Numbered from the stretch's first letter, positions 1-12,140 are shown. The stretch: DNA of 64,000 nucleotides from Mytilus trossulus (GCF_036588685.1 NC_086386.1:18186931-18250930), one strand, 5' to 3'. Notes: generated by a model from the letters alone, not told the origin. Translations and numbers: made by a program.

Positions 1-254
1 ATCTTTTTGTTTCCTGTGTTTTAATATTCAAACGCATGTGTGCTAACGTTATCACGGAGAGTGTTTTGTTGTCAGCTATAAAAATGAAAACATAAAACAC
101 ATACGAAAAATACAATAATTATTTAATTATGATTACTCGAAACAGGTATTAACATACTTCTACGCAAGTCTATGGACCACTTTCAACATTTATGGTAGGA
201 AAAAAATGATATAATATAAGTGGTTGCAACATATTTCTACTCAATGAATTTCAG

Positions 255-3234
255 TTTTTACAAAGACAAGCTTGGGCTACAGAAAGCGTTTCAACACAAT
301 CACCGAAGCAGGTCAGATCAATGTTAATGGATTGTATAAAACTATCATCCAAAGAAATGGGTCGGAATTTAAGCAAGGTATAGTAATACGAAAATACTTA
401 TATTGACATATTAATCGAAACTAAGCATGATTTTAAACATCAACATGATCGATCTTGTTTCCTATTACTAGTTTCTCGCTGCATTGAAGACCTATTGGTG
501 ACCCTTCTACTGTTGTCAGCTCTATGGTCGATTTGTTGTCTCTTTGACACATTCCCCATTTCCATTCTCAATTTCATTACAAGCACTTGTGTAAACCTTC
601 GCTTTCTTTGGATTTTATAACACAAGTGTAGTGTGAATCTTAATTTGTATCTTGTTTGAAAAATAATTGACTTTCACTGGTCAGAGGCGGATTTAGGGGG
701 AGGCAGGGCCCCCCCCCCTTTTTTTGAGAAAAAAAAATTGTCTGCCTATATAGGGATACAAGATACAAATTAAGATTCACACTACACTTGTGTTATAAAA
801 TCCAAAGAAAGCGAAGGTTTACACAAATGCTTGTAATGAAATTGAGAATGGAAATGGGGAATGTGTCAAAGAGACAACAAAAAGCCAGATAAAAAATATG
901 ACGTTGAAGTGCGATATTAAAAAAACTTGAATTCCGAAAAGTTGTGCTAAATAGGGGTGTATCGAATAATTGCACATTTTATATCAATATTAATGTCAAC
1001 CCAAACGTGCTTTACTAATGTAAGGTGTAACCAGGCGTTTATATCTTAAACGAACGTTCCAGTAAATACTTGTATTCAAGTTGTCATCAAACAATACGGC
1101 AATACTAAAAACTACAACTATCTGTGTTATGCACAATGAACTTAAATATACACACTGACTCTTTGTCGATATAAAGTATTATACAATTTAACAGCCTGTC
1201 TTCTTAATGGAACGGTATGTCACTATAAGACAATGTTGCTGGTACACCTTGTCCTCCAAGTGGGACGGTCTTTCACTACCAGATGGTACAGCCTGCCTTG
1301 TCAATCTGATCAACTGGTACCGTTTACTTTGTACTCACTACCCAGTTACTGTAGCTTTTCTAGTACTTAATATAACCGACATACTTACTTGTTGACTTCT
1401 GCATGACGGCTCATCAATAGTCAACCGACAGCCTCGAGTGCCTTTTTTTATTTAATTATATACACCCGTGGTCGAATACATTTTCCCTTAATCGGGGTGT
1501 TCTCTAAATGTTACTCTTACGGAACATAGAGAGCACCTAACGATTACCACTAAAACCTTCGATCCGGCCACTAATTTTCCCGCCAAACGTCTAAATCTGT
1601 CGAACTCTTTCTCGAGCGTAAAACATGCATTGATACAATAAGATTCTAGACCAATATACATTACACTTTACTGCCGAGGCATTTACTAAGTGGTTGTAAA
1701 ATCTCATAAAAATACCAGGCATACAATTTTGTACGCCAGATGTGCATTTCGTCTTATTAAGACTTATCAGTTTCGCCTGAATGAAAAAAGTATAAAGAAA
1801 GAGAAGGGCCAATCAAAATTCGGATTTAAAGACCATTGAAAATATGAGACGGGTAACGTTTTGGTGAGCGATGCATCAGTATTTTTTTGTACAAAACGTT
1901 GGGCAATTTTGTTAGCTTCCTTCCATGTATGCATTTATAATTCAAACTTTCAGTCTGTTAAATTGTCATTGTTTCATGTCTTTTCAGTAATAAGCTAGAG
2001 ATTTTAATGAGGCGTCTTTTTGACAGGGATGTATACATACACATTCAAAAAATGAGGCATTAATTAAGAATTTCATTTCACTAAGGTTGAGTGCAACACG
2101 TCAAACAAATGAATCCTTACAACGTTTCTTGTGAATATGAAAGTAATATTTGTCACTAAACTTAAACCCATCAACAGTCATTCGATCTGTCTCTCTTGAT
2201 ATCCCTGGCAGAGACAAAATATGTATATCTGTCTCTGGATATCTGAAGAATTTTTTTTTATCTCGCTTATGAAAAACCAAATGTATAAGGAGCTCACAAG
2301 AATTCCACACTATAATAATACCATTTTTTACCAAGACATGAATTGAGATTTATTTTCGTCATTTAAAACCATTTCGCAATGCATTTTTTTTTTTCGTTTG
2401 CAGAATTATTTGACAATGAAACAAAAACCAGCTCATGCAGAGCGAATTCCTGAATACGTCGAAAAAGCTACAAATCTTTGCTGGATGATGAATTTGTGTA
2501 GTCCGCCACTTGTGTTTGGTGCACAACCGCGGACAGGAGACACCCTTGATAAAAACTTGTATAAAGAGTACACAAAGCAAGGAGAAATGATCTCCTTCGT
2601 AGTATGGCTTCCGTTGTTGATAGAAAAAGACGGACCTGTGCTTTTGAAAGGTGTAGCACAACCTATTCCATCTGTCACAAAATCCAGTCGATCTATTGGA
2701 AAAGACAGACTATCATCGACCCGAGATTATGGTTATTTAAGCGAAAGAAAACGTACCGAAAAGAAGGACAATAAAGATGATCTTTTGTCTGATTTTTTCA
2801 GTTCAAATGTAGCTGGTAGTCGAATACATACTGATAGAAAAACTGAGACAGATTTAGGAACCAGGGATGCATTGTATGGAAAAGAATTTAGTAAAACGTA
2901 TACAGCATCATCTGAGAGAGAAAGAAATTCAACGTTAGGAACAATGGAATCGCCTTATGATAATGATCGAAAAGAAAGACAAACAAAAAGAACAAGTGCT
3001 GTAAATTCAGACGTACACTCATGGCGTACCAAAGACTCGTCGTCTGGTGGCTATAGTGGTAGAAATGATTATACAACCACACAAACTCATGGATCTCATA
3101 CATTAGACGCTACCAGTAGTCGCACACATGACAATGGGACTGGTCAAATGATTGACAATATTGAATACCGCTATCACCACGGTCAAGTGATATTTAAAAA
3201 ACCAGGTGATACAAAATGGAGATATGCTTCTTGA
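255..3234 (+). CDS. MIEAP (mitochondria-eating protein) C-terminal domain protein, 3' two exons
   Basis: Exons 255-377 and 2404-3234 (stop TGA at 3232-3234). Both introns end in a pyrimidine tract plus AG, the donor at 378 is GTATAG, and the junction is phase 0. The first 41 codons (FLQRQAWATES...) are open but unassigned. The last exon opens with a domain matching the MIEAP C-terminal domain known from SPATA18: a Cys-Trp pair (NLCWMMNLCSPP), then YTKQGEMISFVVWLPLL, then GPVLLKGVAQP. In vertebrates MIEAP acts in mitochondrial quality control; bivalves carry many MIEAP-domain proteins of unknown role. The remaining ~190 residues are Ser/Thr/Arg/Asp-rich and low complexity, without a recognised domain, ending in a short ordered-looking stretch (IEYRYHHGQVIFKKPGDTKW). 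The 5' part of the gene lies upstream of the window. The domain call is strong; the link to exon 255-377 rests on phase and splice sites only. Confidence 0.75.
534..880. repeat. Inverted-repeat element with near-identical 122-bp arms
   Basis: Arms 534-655 and 758-880 are reverse complements over about 122 bases with one mismatch that I can see. They contain the mussel dispersed-repeat motif GGGAATGTGTCAAAGAGACA. The 102-base spacer holds a degraded CAGAGGCGGATTTAG-type hAT-like end with a long C run. The element lies in the intron of the MIEAP-domain gene, so transcripts could fold into a long duplex. The high arm identity suggests a recent inverted duplication or gene conversion. Confidence 0.8.
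881..2403. other. Intron remainder, no recognised feature
   Basis: Rest of the intron of the MIEAP-domain gene. At 1195-1330 there is loosely repetitive sequence (TGGTACACCTTGTCC-like and GGACGGTC-like phrases with CACTAC). I see no exon with credible splice sites and no transposon ends. Confidence 0.4.
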
Positions 3235-3444
3235 CATGAAAGTTTCTAGTTTTCCAAGAATTCAGTTTATATGTATACAAAATATTCATTAGTTTTTACT
3301 AACCTCGACATGCTAAACACAAAACGAGCCATCAAATCGTATTTTATTATTCATATATTTTATTTATTTCAAGTGTACATTTTTAATTGCAGGGATCAAA
3401 GTTTTTTTTATATTGCAATGTTTGCTAGTTTATAGTGTTTTAGG

Positions 3445-3450
3445 AATAAA
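3445..3450 (+). terminator. poly(A) signal of the MIEAP-domain gene
   Basis: A canonical AATAAA lies about 210 bases after the stop codon, inside an AT-rich 3' UTR followed by A-rich sequence. It gives a 3' UTR of ordinary length. A second overlapping copy (AAATAAAA) follows at once. Confidence 0.5.
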
Positions 3451-3599
3451 ATAAAAAAATATTACAGTTTTATATTTTACACAAATAATCATTATTTTTG
3501 AATGAATACCAAGATGCATGATATTTGGAATAGTACTTGATACTAGTGCATCACATATATTTTTATAAAAAGGGAAAATAACAGTTTTTGCTTTAAGGG

Positions 3600-3735
3600 A
3601 GCATTGACATGTTTAACCCCACCACATTATTTATGTATGTGCCTGTCCCAAGTCAGGAGCCTGTAATTCAGTGGTTGTCGTTTGTTTATGTGTTACATAT
3701 TTGTTTTTCGTTCACATCTTCTTTTTTATATTAGT
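3600..3735 (+). repeat. Mussel dispersed repeat 3' segment
   Basis: Contains CCTGTCCCAAGTCAGGAGCC followed by GTGGTTGTCGTTTG. This phrase recurs at 13105-13160 in the window and I recognise it as an abundant mussel dispersed repeat. It abuts the start of the long GTC-containing repeat at 3738. Confidence 0.6.
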
Positions 3736-3787
3736 TTTTATACGACCGCAAAATTTGAAAAAAAATTGTCGTATATTGCTATCACGT

Positions 3788-3856
3788 TGGCGTCGTCGTC
3801 TGCGTCGTCGTCTGCGTCGTCGTCGTCGTCGTCGTCGTCTGCGTCGTCGTCGTCCG
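3788..3856. repeat. (GTC)n/(TGCGTC)n microsatellite
   Basis: GTC trinucleotides interrupted by TGC steps, about 69 bases, near the 5' end of the long repeat. Open frames across it encode only runs of Arg or Ser and are not genes. GTCGTC also occurs at the same place in the copies at 35.5 and 45.9 kb, so it belongs to the element. Confidence 0.9.
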
Positions 3857-4300
3857 AATACTTTTAGTTTTCGCACTCTAACTTTAGTGAATAGAAATCT
3901 ATGAAATTTTAACACAAGGTTTATGACCACAAAAGGAAGGTTGGGAATGATTTTGGGAGTTTTGGTCCCAACATTTTAGGAATTAGGGGCCAAAAAGGGC
4001 CCAAATAAGCATTTTCTTGGTTTTCGCACTATAACTTTAGTTCAAGTTAATAGAAATCTATGAAATTTTTACACAAGGTTTATGCCCACAAAAGAAAGGT
4101 TGGGATTGATTTTGGGAGTTTAGGTCCCAATAGTTTAGGAATTAGGGGCCAAAAAAGGGCCCAAATAAGCATTATTCTTGGTTTTCGCACAATAACTTTA
4201 GTTTAAGTAAATAGAAATCAATGAAATTTAAACAAAATGTTTATGACCACAAAAGGAAGGTTGGTATTGATTTTGGGAGGTTTGGTCCCAGCAGTTTAGG

Positions 4301-5370
4301 AATAAGGGGCCCAAAGGGTCCAAAATTAAACTTTGTTTGATTTCATCAAAATTGAATAATTGGGGTTCTTTGATATGCCGAATCTAACTGTGTATGTAGA
4401 TTCTTAATTTTTGGTCCCGTTTTCAATTTGGTCTACATTAAGGTCCAAAGGGTCCAACATTAAACTTAGTTTGATTTTGACAAAAATTGAATCGGTTGGG
4501 TTCTTTAATATGCTGCAACCTAAAAATGTACTTAGATTTTTGATTGTTGGCTCAGTTTTCAAGTTGGTCCAAATCGGGGTCCAAAATTAAACTTTGTTTG
4601 ATTTCATCAAAAATTGAATAAATGGGGTTCATTGATATGCCAAATCTAACTGTGTATGTAGATTCTTCATCTTTGGTCCTGTTTTCAAATTGGTCTACAT
4701 TAAAGTCCAAAGGGTCCAAAATTAAACTTAGTTTGATTTTGACAAAAATTGAATCGGTTGGGTTCTTTGATATGCTGAATCTAAAAATGTACTTAGATTT
4801 TTGATTGTTGGCCCAGTTTTCAAGTTGGTCCAAATCGGGGTCCAAAATTAAACTTTGTTTGATTTCATCAAAAATTGAATAAATGGGGTTCATTGATATG
4901 CCGAATCTAACTGTGTATGTAGATTCTTAATTTTTGGTCCCGTTTTCAAATTGGTCTACATTAAGGTCCAAAGGGTCCAAAATTAAACTTAGTTTGATTT
5001 TGACAAAAATTGAATCGGTTGGGTTCTTTGATATGCTGAATCTAAAAATGTACTTATATTTTTGATTATTGGTCCAGTTTTCAAGTTGGTCCAAATCGGG
5101 GTCCAAAATTAAACTTTGTTTGATTTCATCAAAAATTGAATAAATGGGGTTCATTGATATGCCAAATCTAACTGTGTATGTAGATTCTTCATGTTTGGTC
5201 CTGTTTTCAAATTGGTCTACATTAAAGTCCAACACGTCCAAAATTAAACTTAGTTTGATTTTAACAAAAAATTGAATTCTTGGGGTTCTTTGATATGCTG
5301 AATCCAAACATGTACTTAGATTTTTGATTATGGGCCCAGTTTTCAAGTTTGTCCAAATCAGGATCTAAAA
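4301..5370. repeat. 261-bp tandem array (dimer of ~130-bp subunits)
   Basis: The phrase CAAATCGGGG starts at 4570, 4831 and 5092, giving an exact period of 261 bases. Each unit has two related halves built on CCAAAATTAAACTT.GTTTGATTT and GGGTTCTTTGATATGC. About four units are present. The minus-strand open frames here are by-products of the repeat, not genes. Confidence 0.9.
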
Positions 5371-5380
5371 TTATTATATT

Positions 5381-5590
5381 AGGTATTGTGCAATAGCAAG
5401 AAATTTTCAATTGCACAGTACTCAGCAATAACAAGAAATCTTCAATTGCACAGTATTGTGCAATAGCAAGAAATTTTCAATTGCACAGTATTGCACAATA
5501 GCAAGAAATCTTCAATTGCACAGTATTGTGCAATAGCAAGAAATATCTAATTGCACAATATTGTGCAATAGCAAGAAATTTCAATTGGAG
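5381..5590. repeat. ~35-bp tandem repeat
   Basis: About six units of AATTGCACAGTATTGTGC followed by AATAGCAAGAAATTTTC. Each unit contains a small dyad, TTGCACAGTATTGTGCAA. A single relic (TTGCACAGTATTGTGCAA) is present at 36143-36160 in copy B of the same element. Confidence 0.85.
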
Positions 5591-6145
5591 TTATCTTTCA
5601 TTGTCCAGAATAGTAGTTGAATCAACTTAAATCAATGTTTTATACAATATACAATGTATATTCACTTTTACTTCCAACTGATAAATTAAAACAATCTTTA
5701 CCATTCAGTGATAACAAGCACTTTTTTTACATTTTGATATTTTATGATGTATTTAAATGAGTGATTATTGTTGCAAACTCCATTAGAAATTTGAATTGAG
5801 ATTGGTTTTGGAATAAAGGATAGGGGGATGTGAAAAAAAAATTAGGGAGGGGGGGTCAATTTTTCTCATTTGAAATTTCATAAATAAAAAGAAGATTCCA
5901 AACATTTTTTTGAGAGGATTAATATTCAACAGCATAGTGAATTGCTCAAAGGCAAAACAAAAATTTTAAGTTAATTAGACCACATTCATTCTGTGTCAGA
6001 AACCTATGCTGTGTCAACTATTTAATCGCAATCCAAATTTAGAGCTGAATCCAGCTTGAATGTTGTGTCCATACTTGCCCCAACCGTCCAGGGTTCAACC
6101 TCTGCGGTCGTATAGAGCTGCGCCCTGCGGAGCATCTGGTTGAAT

Positions 6146-7258
6146 GATATTTTCGTTTCTTTTTCTCGTGTGACTATTTAATTACACAAGTTTTACCCAA
6201 GTTCAAGAAATTTTGGTTTCAAAAAAATCTGATATCTTATAGGAGAGCTTTTGATAAAATACATAAATTCAATTGGTCCATGTAAGAAAACTTTGTTCAC
6301 ACATTTTAGAATGGATTTAGTAGTTTTAATAAAGAGAAAAATATAATATTCATAACAGAAGATAATGATTCAGTCTATTTAAAATCCAACTTTTATCTGT
6401 GGTCTGCTGACCTGAAATCAGACAACATAGCATTTTAAAACTATCTTAAAGATCTAAATACTAAACTTATATATATATATATAATGCGGTATATATATGT
6501 CTTTTTCTATGAGTAATAACTTTATAATATTCAGTCAATTTGGATATATGTTTTACAGTGCTGTTTCTTCAAAAATTATTAATATTGCATCAGTAATTAA
6601 TAATATTGCAGCAGAGCAAACACATTTAATAGTTAACTATCATCTTAGAATGCCGTTTGTTGAATTATGTTAGAAAATACGTATAAATAAAAAAAAAAGT
6701 ACATGTTGTGTAATATTTTTTTTATAATCTCAAGAATAGACTAATGTTCTTTTACGACGTAGCTGCACGTACGAAATTTAGTTTACCTGGAATTGCAACC
6801 GACATAACTATAGCATAATAATTTACATAATTTATTGACTATAAATTTACAGCCGAATGTACATTTGTCGTTCGTCTGTCTTAGCACTGTCTACTGGGTG
6901 GATGGTATCCTTCATAGTCCATCAGCAGCATTTAACGACACGTTTTATTTGAAGGGCAGGATATATTAAATTCATTATATGTCTCTGATATTACGATGTA
7001 ATTGATTGAGATTAAACTTTCCTAGAAACAATGATTGCGGTTATCAATAAGCGATCGAATTTCTATTTAATAATGAAATATAACAATGGCTACCTTTTAT
7101 GAAATGTTCTGGATCTACCATTGTAATCATGTATAATGCCTATCACATAGAAGCTTGGTGGATTTTAACAAGGCACGAATACATGTGAATGAACCCAACT
7201 CGAAAGTGTTCCATTAAAATTTTTGAGGGCGAAAAATATGAACAGTCTAAAGTTGCTA
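6146..7258. other. Intergenic, no gene seen
   Basis: AT-rich sequence between the long repeat and the end of the ependymin-related gene. It holds a short (TA)n at 6467-6483. TTTATT on the plus strand near 6829 and 6945 could serve as AATAAA poly(A) signals for the minus-strand gene. No coding or transposon structure was recognised. Confidence 0.4.
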
Positions 7259-10200
7259 TTAATCATGACTTTTTTTTGTACTTACGCTAATAACAGTTCC
7301 TGGTGTGCGGCAAATGTCTGGAACAGTGAACACTGACATGTCTTTTATTCCTTTCTTGACATCATATATACCAACTGATTCCATTGTCTGCCCTGTAATA
7401 CATTTCAACTTATTAACAAATTTAGTTGTCGTTAATAACCCGCATGGCGGATGATACAATTCTAAAACTGTAGGCGGATCACGTGTTTGCATATTTTAAG
7501 TCTTGCAATTAAGAACAACAAATTTTCTGTGAATACCATTTGTTTTCATTATTGCAACTCTTAAGCAAGCTATGAAACCAAGAGTTCCAAGTGATGGCGT
7601 TGAAATAATCCCGTCGTATTTTTTCAGACGCCATATCACTAGGCTAGTTAGTTGGCCGTAATGTCCCTTTCACAGATGATAGCGGATATGTTCCAAATGT
7701 AACTAAAATCCCGTCCACATTTACCCCGAATGTGACTTATCAAATAATACTTATTACCGGGTTTGTACTAAGATGAGCCATACGACGGGTGCCACATCTG
7801 AAGCAGGACTTGCTTACCCTTCCGGAGCACCTGAAATCACAGCCATGAATTTGACAGCTAATGTCCCTTTAAACACAGAAACACATTTAAAAAAACAATG
7901 TGATAATAAATACGTCCCCTGTCACACTATTTTCAAGTGGAGGGATAGCTTTAACAATCTCATAACATGGATATCCCTGCACTGTCTAGACTGTCTAGTT
8001 CGTCTACATATTTTTTTTTTAAACCATGACATAAATTTACAATGCATATAATAATAAAAGGAGTTACCTACAGTGACACACCGTTTTAACAACACAACAT
8101 CTCCAAGACTAACCTCTAAACAAAAAGGCAACTACGGAGACATTTAGCTAGAATCTGATAGTAGCGGGCATTTTCAGTTCTAGTTTCCAAATTATGTACC
8201 GTTATTTACTTTTTCTTGTTGAAGTTAGTCATTATTTAAATTTGGTAGCTGCACTGTGCAATTTTGTTTGTGTGTTTTATTTTACACTGTGCCGACTAGG
8301 TAGGCAAAAAAGGTGGCGGAAGTAAATTTAAACTGTTTTACCCCCAAGCAGAGGCTGTGGTTGCACTACGTTAACTCTGGACCAAGTGTTGTTTGGTTTT
8401 TATTTCATTTGTTTTCCAAGGGGATTCGATGTGTTGATAGTTGGTGTGGTAGTTTATTCAACACATACATGTAAACTTACTTCCATTGATATTAGCAGTA
8501 ACCTGGTATAGCACAGGGATACAGTCATTATCTGTTATAGTCAAATAACCGTCTCCAATACTGCCAAAAGGTATCTTAAAGATTGTCCCTGGTGTATGGT
8601 CTGATCCAATCGTCGTCTTCATAACAATTGTTGCATTACCTGAAAGAATATTGAAATCTTAAAATTTTAAATTCCCTAACCTATTTTATCAAAATGTATA
8701 TCAATCATAATAACTTGGTAAACATATATAGATATACTACACATTAATTCAAACGAAGAGTGAATAACAATCACCAAGGATTTGTATAGTAAGTTATCTA
8801 ACTATACAAATCCTTGCAATCACCAAATCTACATATGAACAAAACATATATTTAAATGCATTTTCTGCACGAAAGCAGTATAGCTAAATACGTACTAGGA
8901 ACGCAGTTGAATGTAAATGGACCTTGCATTGCTGATTTTGTACACACGCCTTTCTCAACAACGTACTGCATCTTCTGAAAAAGGTAAAATAAATGTTTTC
9001 AAAATAAATGACATATCTGTAATTTTTACTTCATGGAAACTTTTTAATTAATTTGCTTTCATCTTATTTGCATGTTTTTTTTAATTTTTTTAATCAATTA
9101 TTCCTTGCATGAAGCTGTATGGCTTGAACATGATAGTCGGTTAAATAGATCACCAGACTTCATGTTTTATCTGTTACCATGACAATTGTATACATAAGAC
9201 TAGCACTTTAAATAAAACGTAATTTCCAACATTTTGTACTTACTGTAACATATTAAAAGTTTGATATGAACATATACTCCTTATAAAATTTCCGGACTAG
9301 TATATTTCCATTCAATTTTGGAATTAATTCTAGCACAATTTGGTTTAATCATTAAAATGACACATATTGCTTAGACAACTTAGATTCATGACAATAAAAA
9401 CTAATGCAGTAATATATAACTTACATGGCCATAGTCTTGTAACACAAACATATCTGATGTATGTTTTTTTGCTCCTACAATACCAGTGGTCACAGTCATA
9501 TTCAGTGCAATCTTCTCGCCAGTTGTGTCGGCAGATATATTCATAAAACCCTACCAACAGATATGTTAAAATATATAAAGAGTCAAAATGAGGCTCGTTT
9601 TGACTGAAAGATGTTCTATGATGCCAAAGTTATCATGACTAGAACCAATGAGAGAACGATAGATTTGACTCATCATAATATGGCTCTGAAAATAGTCTCA
9701 AGTACATGGCGTTGAATAAACTTCTTGCCGGTTTTCTTTTTTCTCTCGAAGTTTTATAAGGAGGATAAGAATTCTGTAATTTAAATAGTTATTGCAGGAA
9801 AGTATGATGACAAGACTACGTAACAATATATATAAAAAAAAATGTTTTTTTTTATTATGATTATGTATTTTAGAAATCTCTATTTTTGTCTTATTAATGT
9901 GCCATGTATGTTATTGTTTCAAAGACATTTTATAATGAAACCATTAACTATAATGTATAAAAACATTGCAAATAATATAATATAGACGCACCATCACTTC
10001 TACCCTGATGACTGGTGCCCCCGATGTAAAGGGGTAGTTTTCTAAATAAAAAATATATATATATATATATATGCAAAAATCCAAAAGCTGACAAAACCTT
10101 CGGTAGCGTATTGCTCACCGGGTAGCATTAATCTCCGTTTTGTCTACCATTTTTCTTACTTCGGTATTGTCATATTTTGTAACAAGCCTTTATTGAATTG

Positions 10201-11188
10201 TCCGCCTATAGATTTACAAATTATTGAAAAATATAAGACTCTCCACCAAGTCAGAATTTATAAAATTAAACCATTATAGGTCAAGGTACGGTCTTCACCA
10301 CGGAGCATTGGCTCACACCGAAAGATATAGGAAGATGTTGCAAAAGGGCCAATGAGACAACTCTCCACCAAGTCATAATTTATAAAAGTAAACCATTATA
10401 GGTCAAGGTACGGTTTTCTACACGGAGAATTGGCTCACAGCGAAGAGCAAGCTATAAAGAACCCCAAAACAATATTAGTGTAAAACCATTCAAACGGGAA
10501 ACCAACGGTCACGAGAAACGAATAGCACTAATGAACCACACCAACAAACGACAAATACTGGACATCAGATTCCTGACTTAGGACAGGTGTAAACAATTGC
10601 AGCGGGTTTAAACGTTTTGATGGTATCAAACCTTCACCCTTATCTGAAACAATAGTGTAACATCACAATATAGAAAGACACACAGACTATAAAATATCAA
10701 TTGGAATTACTTGTTGACTAAGATTGGTTTTGTTAGTTATGTTTATGTCCTTTTTGGTTATATAGTCGTTCTTATTAATCCTTGCAATATGACGTTCAAA
10801 GATTCGCTCCAACCATTCCTGAATAAGGTAAATACAGTAAAAAAAATGCAGTTTATAAGATGTTATTCTCATTTTTAACATAATTCTATTACGAGAAATC
10901 AAGCAATGATGAATTTAATAATTTGTGCATGCATATAGAATAGTAGTGTTTATGTTTTCGTTAATATCTATAAAAAAAATTATACGTATTCGAAAAACTT
11001 TCAGTTTTGACTGATCAGTTACTTTCAAGGATTTCCATATTCTATACCTGTGATACTCTGACTGTTCCATTCATAACTGTTCCAACATGAAAACCTTCAG
11101 CGCCTTCCCATTGAGATGGTAAACAACAGTTTGACGCTACCAACGGAACCAGTGCTACCAAACCCAGTATACTCAACAGACTCATCAT
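7259..11188 (-). CDS. Ependymin-related secreted protein (EPDR/MERP family)
   Basis: Five exons on the minus strand: 11188-11048, 9550-9425, 8974-8896, 8639-8481, 7392-7259; introns are GT/AG and phases agree (0,0,1,1). The predicted protein is 212 residues, close to the family's ~200-220. Residues 1-19 are a signal peptide (MMSLLSILGLVALVPLVAS); the mature end has the family motif CCLPSQWEG. Near the C-terminus DCIPV and GIKDMSVFTVPDIC align with the vertebrate EPDR1 pattern (GIKDPSVFTPP). N-glycosylation sequons include MNGT, NIS and NMT. Ependymins are secreted or lysosomal, Ca-binding, lipid-pocket glycoproteins; molluscs have many paralogues in mantle, byssus and regeneration tissue. The terminal octapeptide could instead be replaced by a further exon, since GTAAGT begins at 7285. 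Start chosen at the first of two adjacent ATGs before the signal peptide. Confidence 0.9.
7610..7860 (+). repeat. Mussel dispersed repeat (ACGACGGGTGCCACAT type)
   Basis: Contains ACGACGGGTGCCACAT, then GCAGGACTTGCTTACCCTTC and CGGAGCACCTGA, a phrase I recognise from mussel repeats. It lies in the last intron of the ependymin-related gene; a small open frame at 7773 is part of it. Confidence 0.55.
8768..8826. repeat. Mini-hairpin flanked by a 10-bp direct repeat
   Basis: CAATCACCAA occurs at 8768-8777 and again at 8817-8826. Between the copies lies a hairpin with 16-base arms (CAAGGATTTGTATAGT and its reverse complement). This looks like a tiny insertion with target duplication, or a template-switch event, in intron 3 of the ependymin-related gene. 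Confidence 0.7.
10225..10640 (+). repeat. Mussel dispersed repeat (CCATTATAGGTCAAGGTACGG type)
   Basis: Contains two partial copies of the phrase around CAACTCTCCACCAAGTCA and CATTATAGGTCAAGGTACGG, then AAACGGGAAACCAACGGTC and GATTCCTGACTTAGGACAGG. The same family appears joined to a tRNA-like head at 19320-19660. It lies in intron 1 of the ependymin-related gene; a (TA)n tract sits before it at 10051-10072. Confidence 0.65.
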
Positions 11189-12140
11189 ATTTAAAATGTC
11201 GTGCTTCTTTAACGTAGAACTACTTCAATTTGTTTATCAATTTTTATTTAAAAGTTGCAGCATACTAGTATTTATATCAAAATCTTATCTTCAGTCACAA
11301 GATTCGATTATTGCGAAATTGGTTTATTTTGATATGACATTAATGTGTATCTAAGTCAAGTTGTCTTGATGTAAGCAACATAGAGGATAAACGATTTTTA
11401 AAAATCTTAAAACGGTCAAGGTAGTAAGAACTCAGTCACGTTCAATGACAATCTTGTGATAATAAGTATTTTGAAATACGAATAAGTTGTATCGAGGGTT
11501 ATTAGTGCGAATTCTCCAAAATTATTCATATGTAGTGTCTTTATCGGTTTTGTATCTATTCACTGTAATAAAATGACGAAATGTCGGCATGAATTTGGAA
11601 ATCCTATATCATACCAAAATAAAAATCAAGTTGTTATAAACTATCCTTTAAAACCAAACGAAAGAAGACGCATACCACACAAAACACTCCTTCTACAGAT
11701 TTGAAATAAGCTTTCGTGGTCCAATTTGTACTTTAAGATGTTATCGTCATAGCTTAGTTTATCTCAGTTATTGTGTTGTGCTTTCATCTAGCGCGGGAAT
11801 ATTTGGTCAAATTTTTGATGACCCATTGTTCTGCTGTTGTGCAAGTTGGGTCTAAGTAGATCGGCGACAGATTAAAGACTAATCGACTACGGGTCAGAAA
11901 ATGTGTCCAGTTGGCCGTTGGTGGATATTTGTTTTTCTACTGACTACTACAATCCGAGACAATGCAAGTGTCTATAAAATTTTCAATTTCTTAATCGTTT
12001 ATTGTAGACAAAAAATAAATAGTACAGATACTAATAAACAGGATATATCAGATGTGAAATATTTTGGTGTTACATTGGTCATTTTTTTTTATCTGGTGAG
12101 AATATATTAGGCTAATGATAGACCTAAAAGTTAATAAAGG
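11189..12140. other. Upstream of the ependymin-related gene, no gene seen
   Basis: This should hold the promoter of the minus-strand ependymin-related gene. I see no clear TATA box within 100 bases of the ATG. The small open frame at 11901-12110 has a hydrophobic start and end but no recognisable family or context. Confidence 0.35.

Larger units (their letters stand above)
3738..6145 (+). mobile_element. ATACGACC-type long repeat, copy A (Helitron-like candidate)
   Basis: Starts with ATACGACCGC, which can pair with GTCGTAT about 25 bases on. Then come a GTC-rich microsatellite (3788-3856), units built on GGTTTTCGCAC...AGAAATCTATGAAATTT, a 261-bp tandem array, a 35-bp array, and a conserved tail. 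The tail holds GCGGTCGTAT (inverse of the start) and a hairpin with arms GCTGCGC and GCGGAGC around CCT at 6117-6133. Two more copies occur at 35488-36340 and 45905-48628, sharing start, order and tail. There is no coding capacity. The class is not proved; the layout resembles Helentron/HINE non-autonomous elements known in bivalves. Confidence 0.65.

Noticed and set aside
3671-3930. Open frames of poly-Arg and poly-Ser on both strands
   Set aside because: They are translations of the GTC microsatellite in a dispersed repeat; no start context, domain or splice support.
4552-5346. Minus-strand frames with repeated SLILDP and NPTDSIFVKIK peptides
   Set aside because: The peptide repeats simply mirror the 261-bp DNA array; copies at 35.5 and 45.9 kb do not keep the frame.
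5381-5590. CRISPR-like regular repeats
   Set aside because: Tandem units follow one another without spacers, and the context is animal nuclear DNA.
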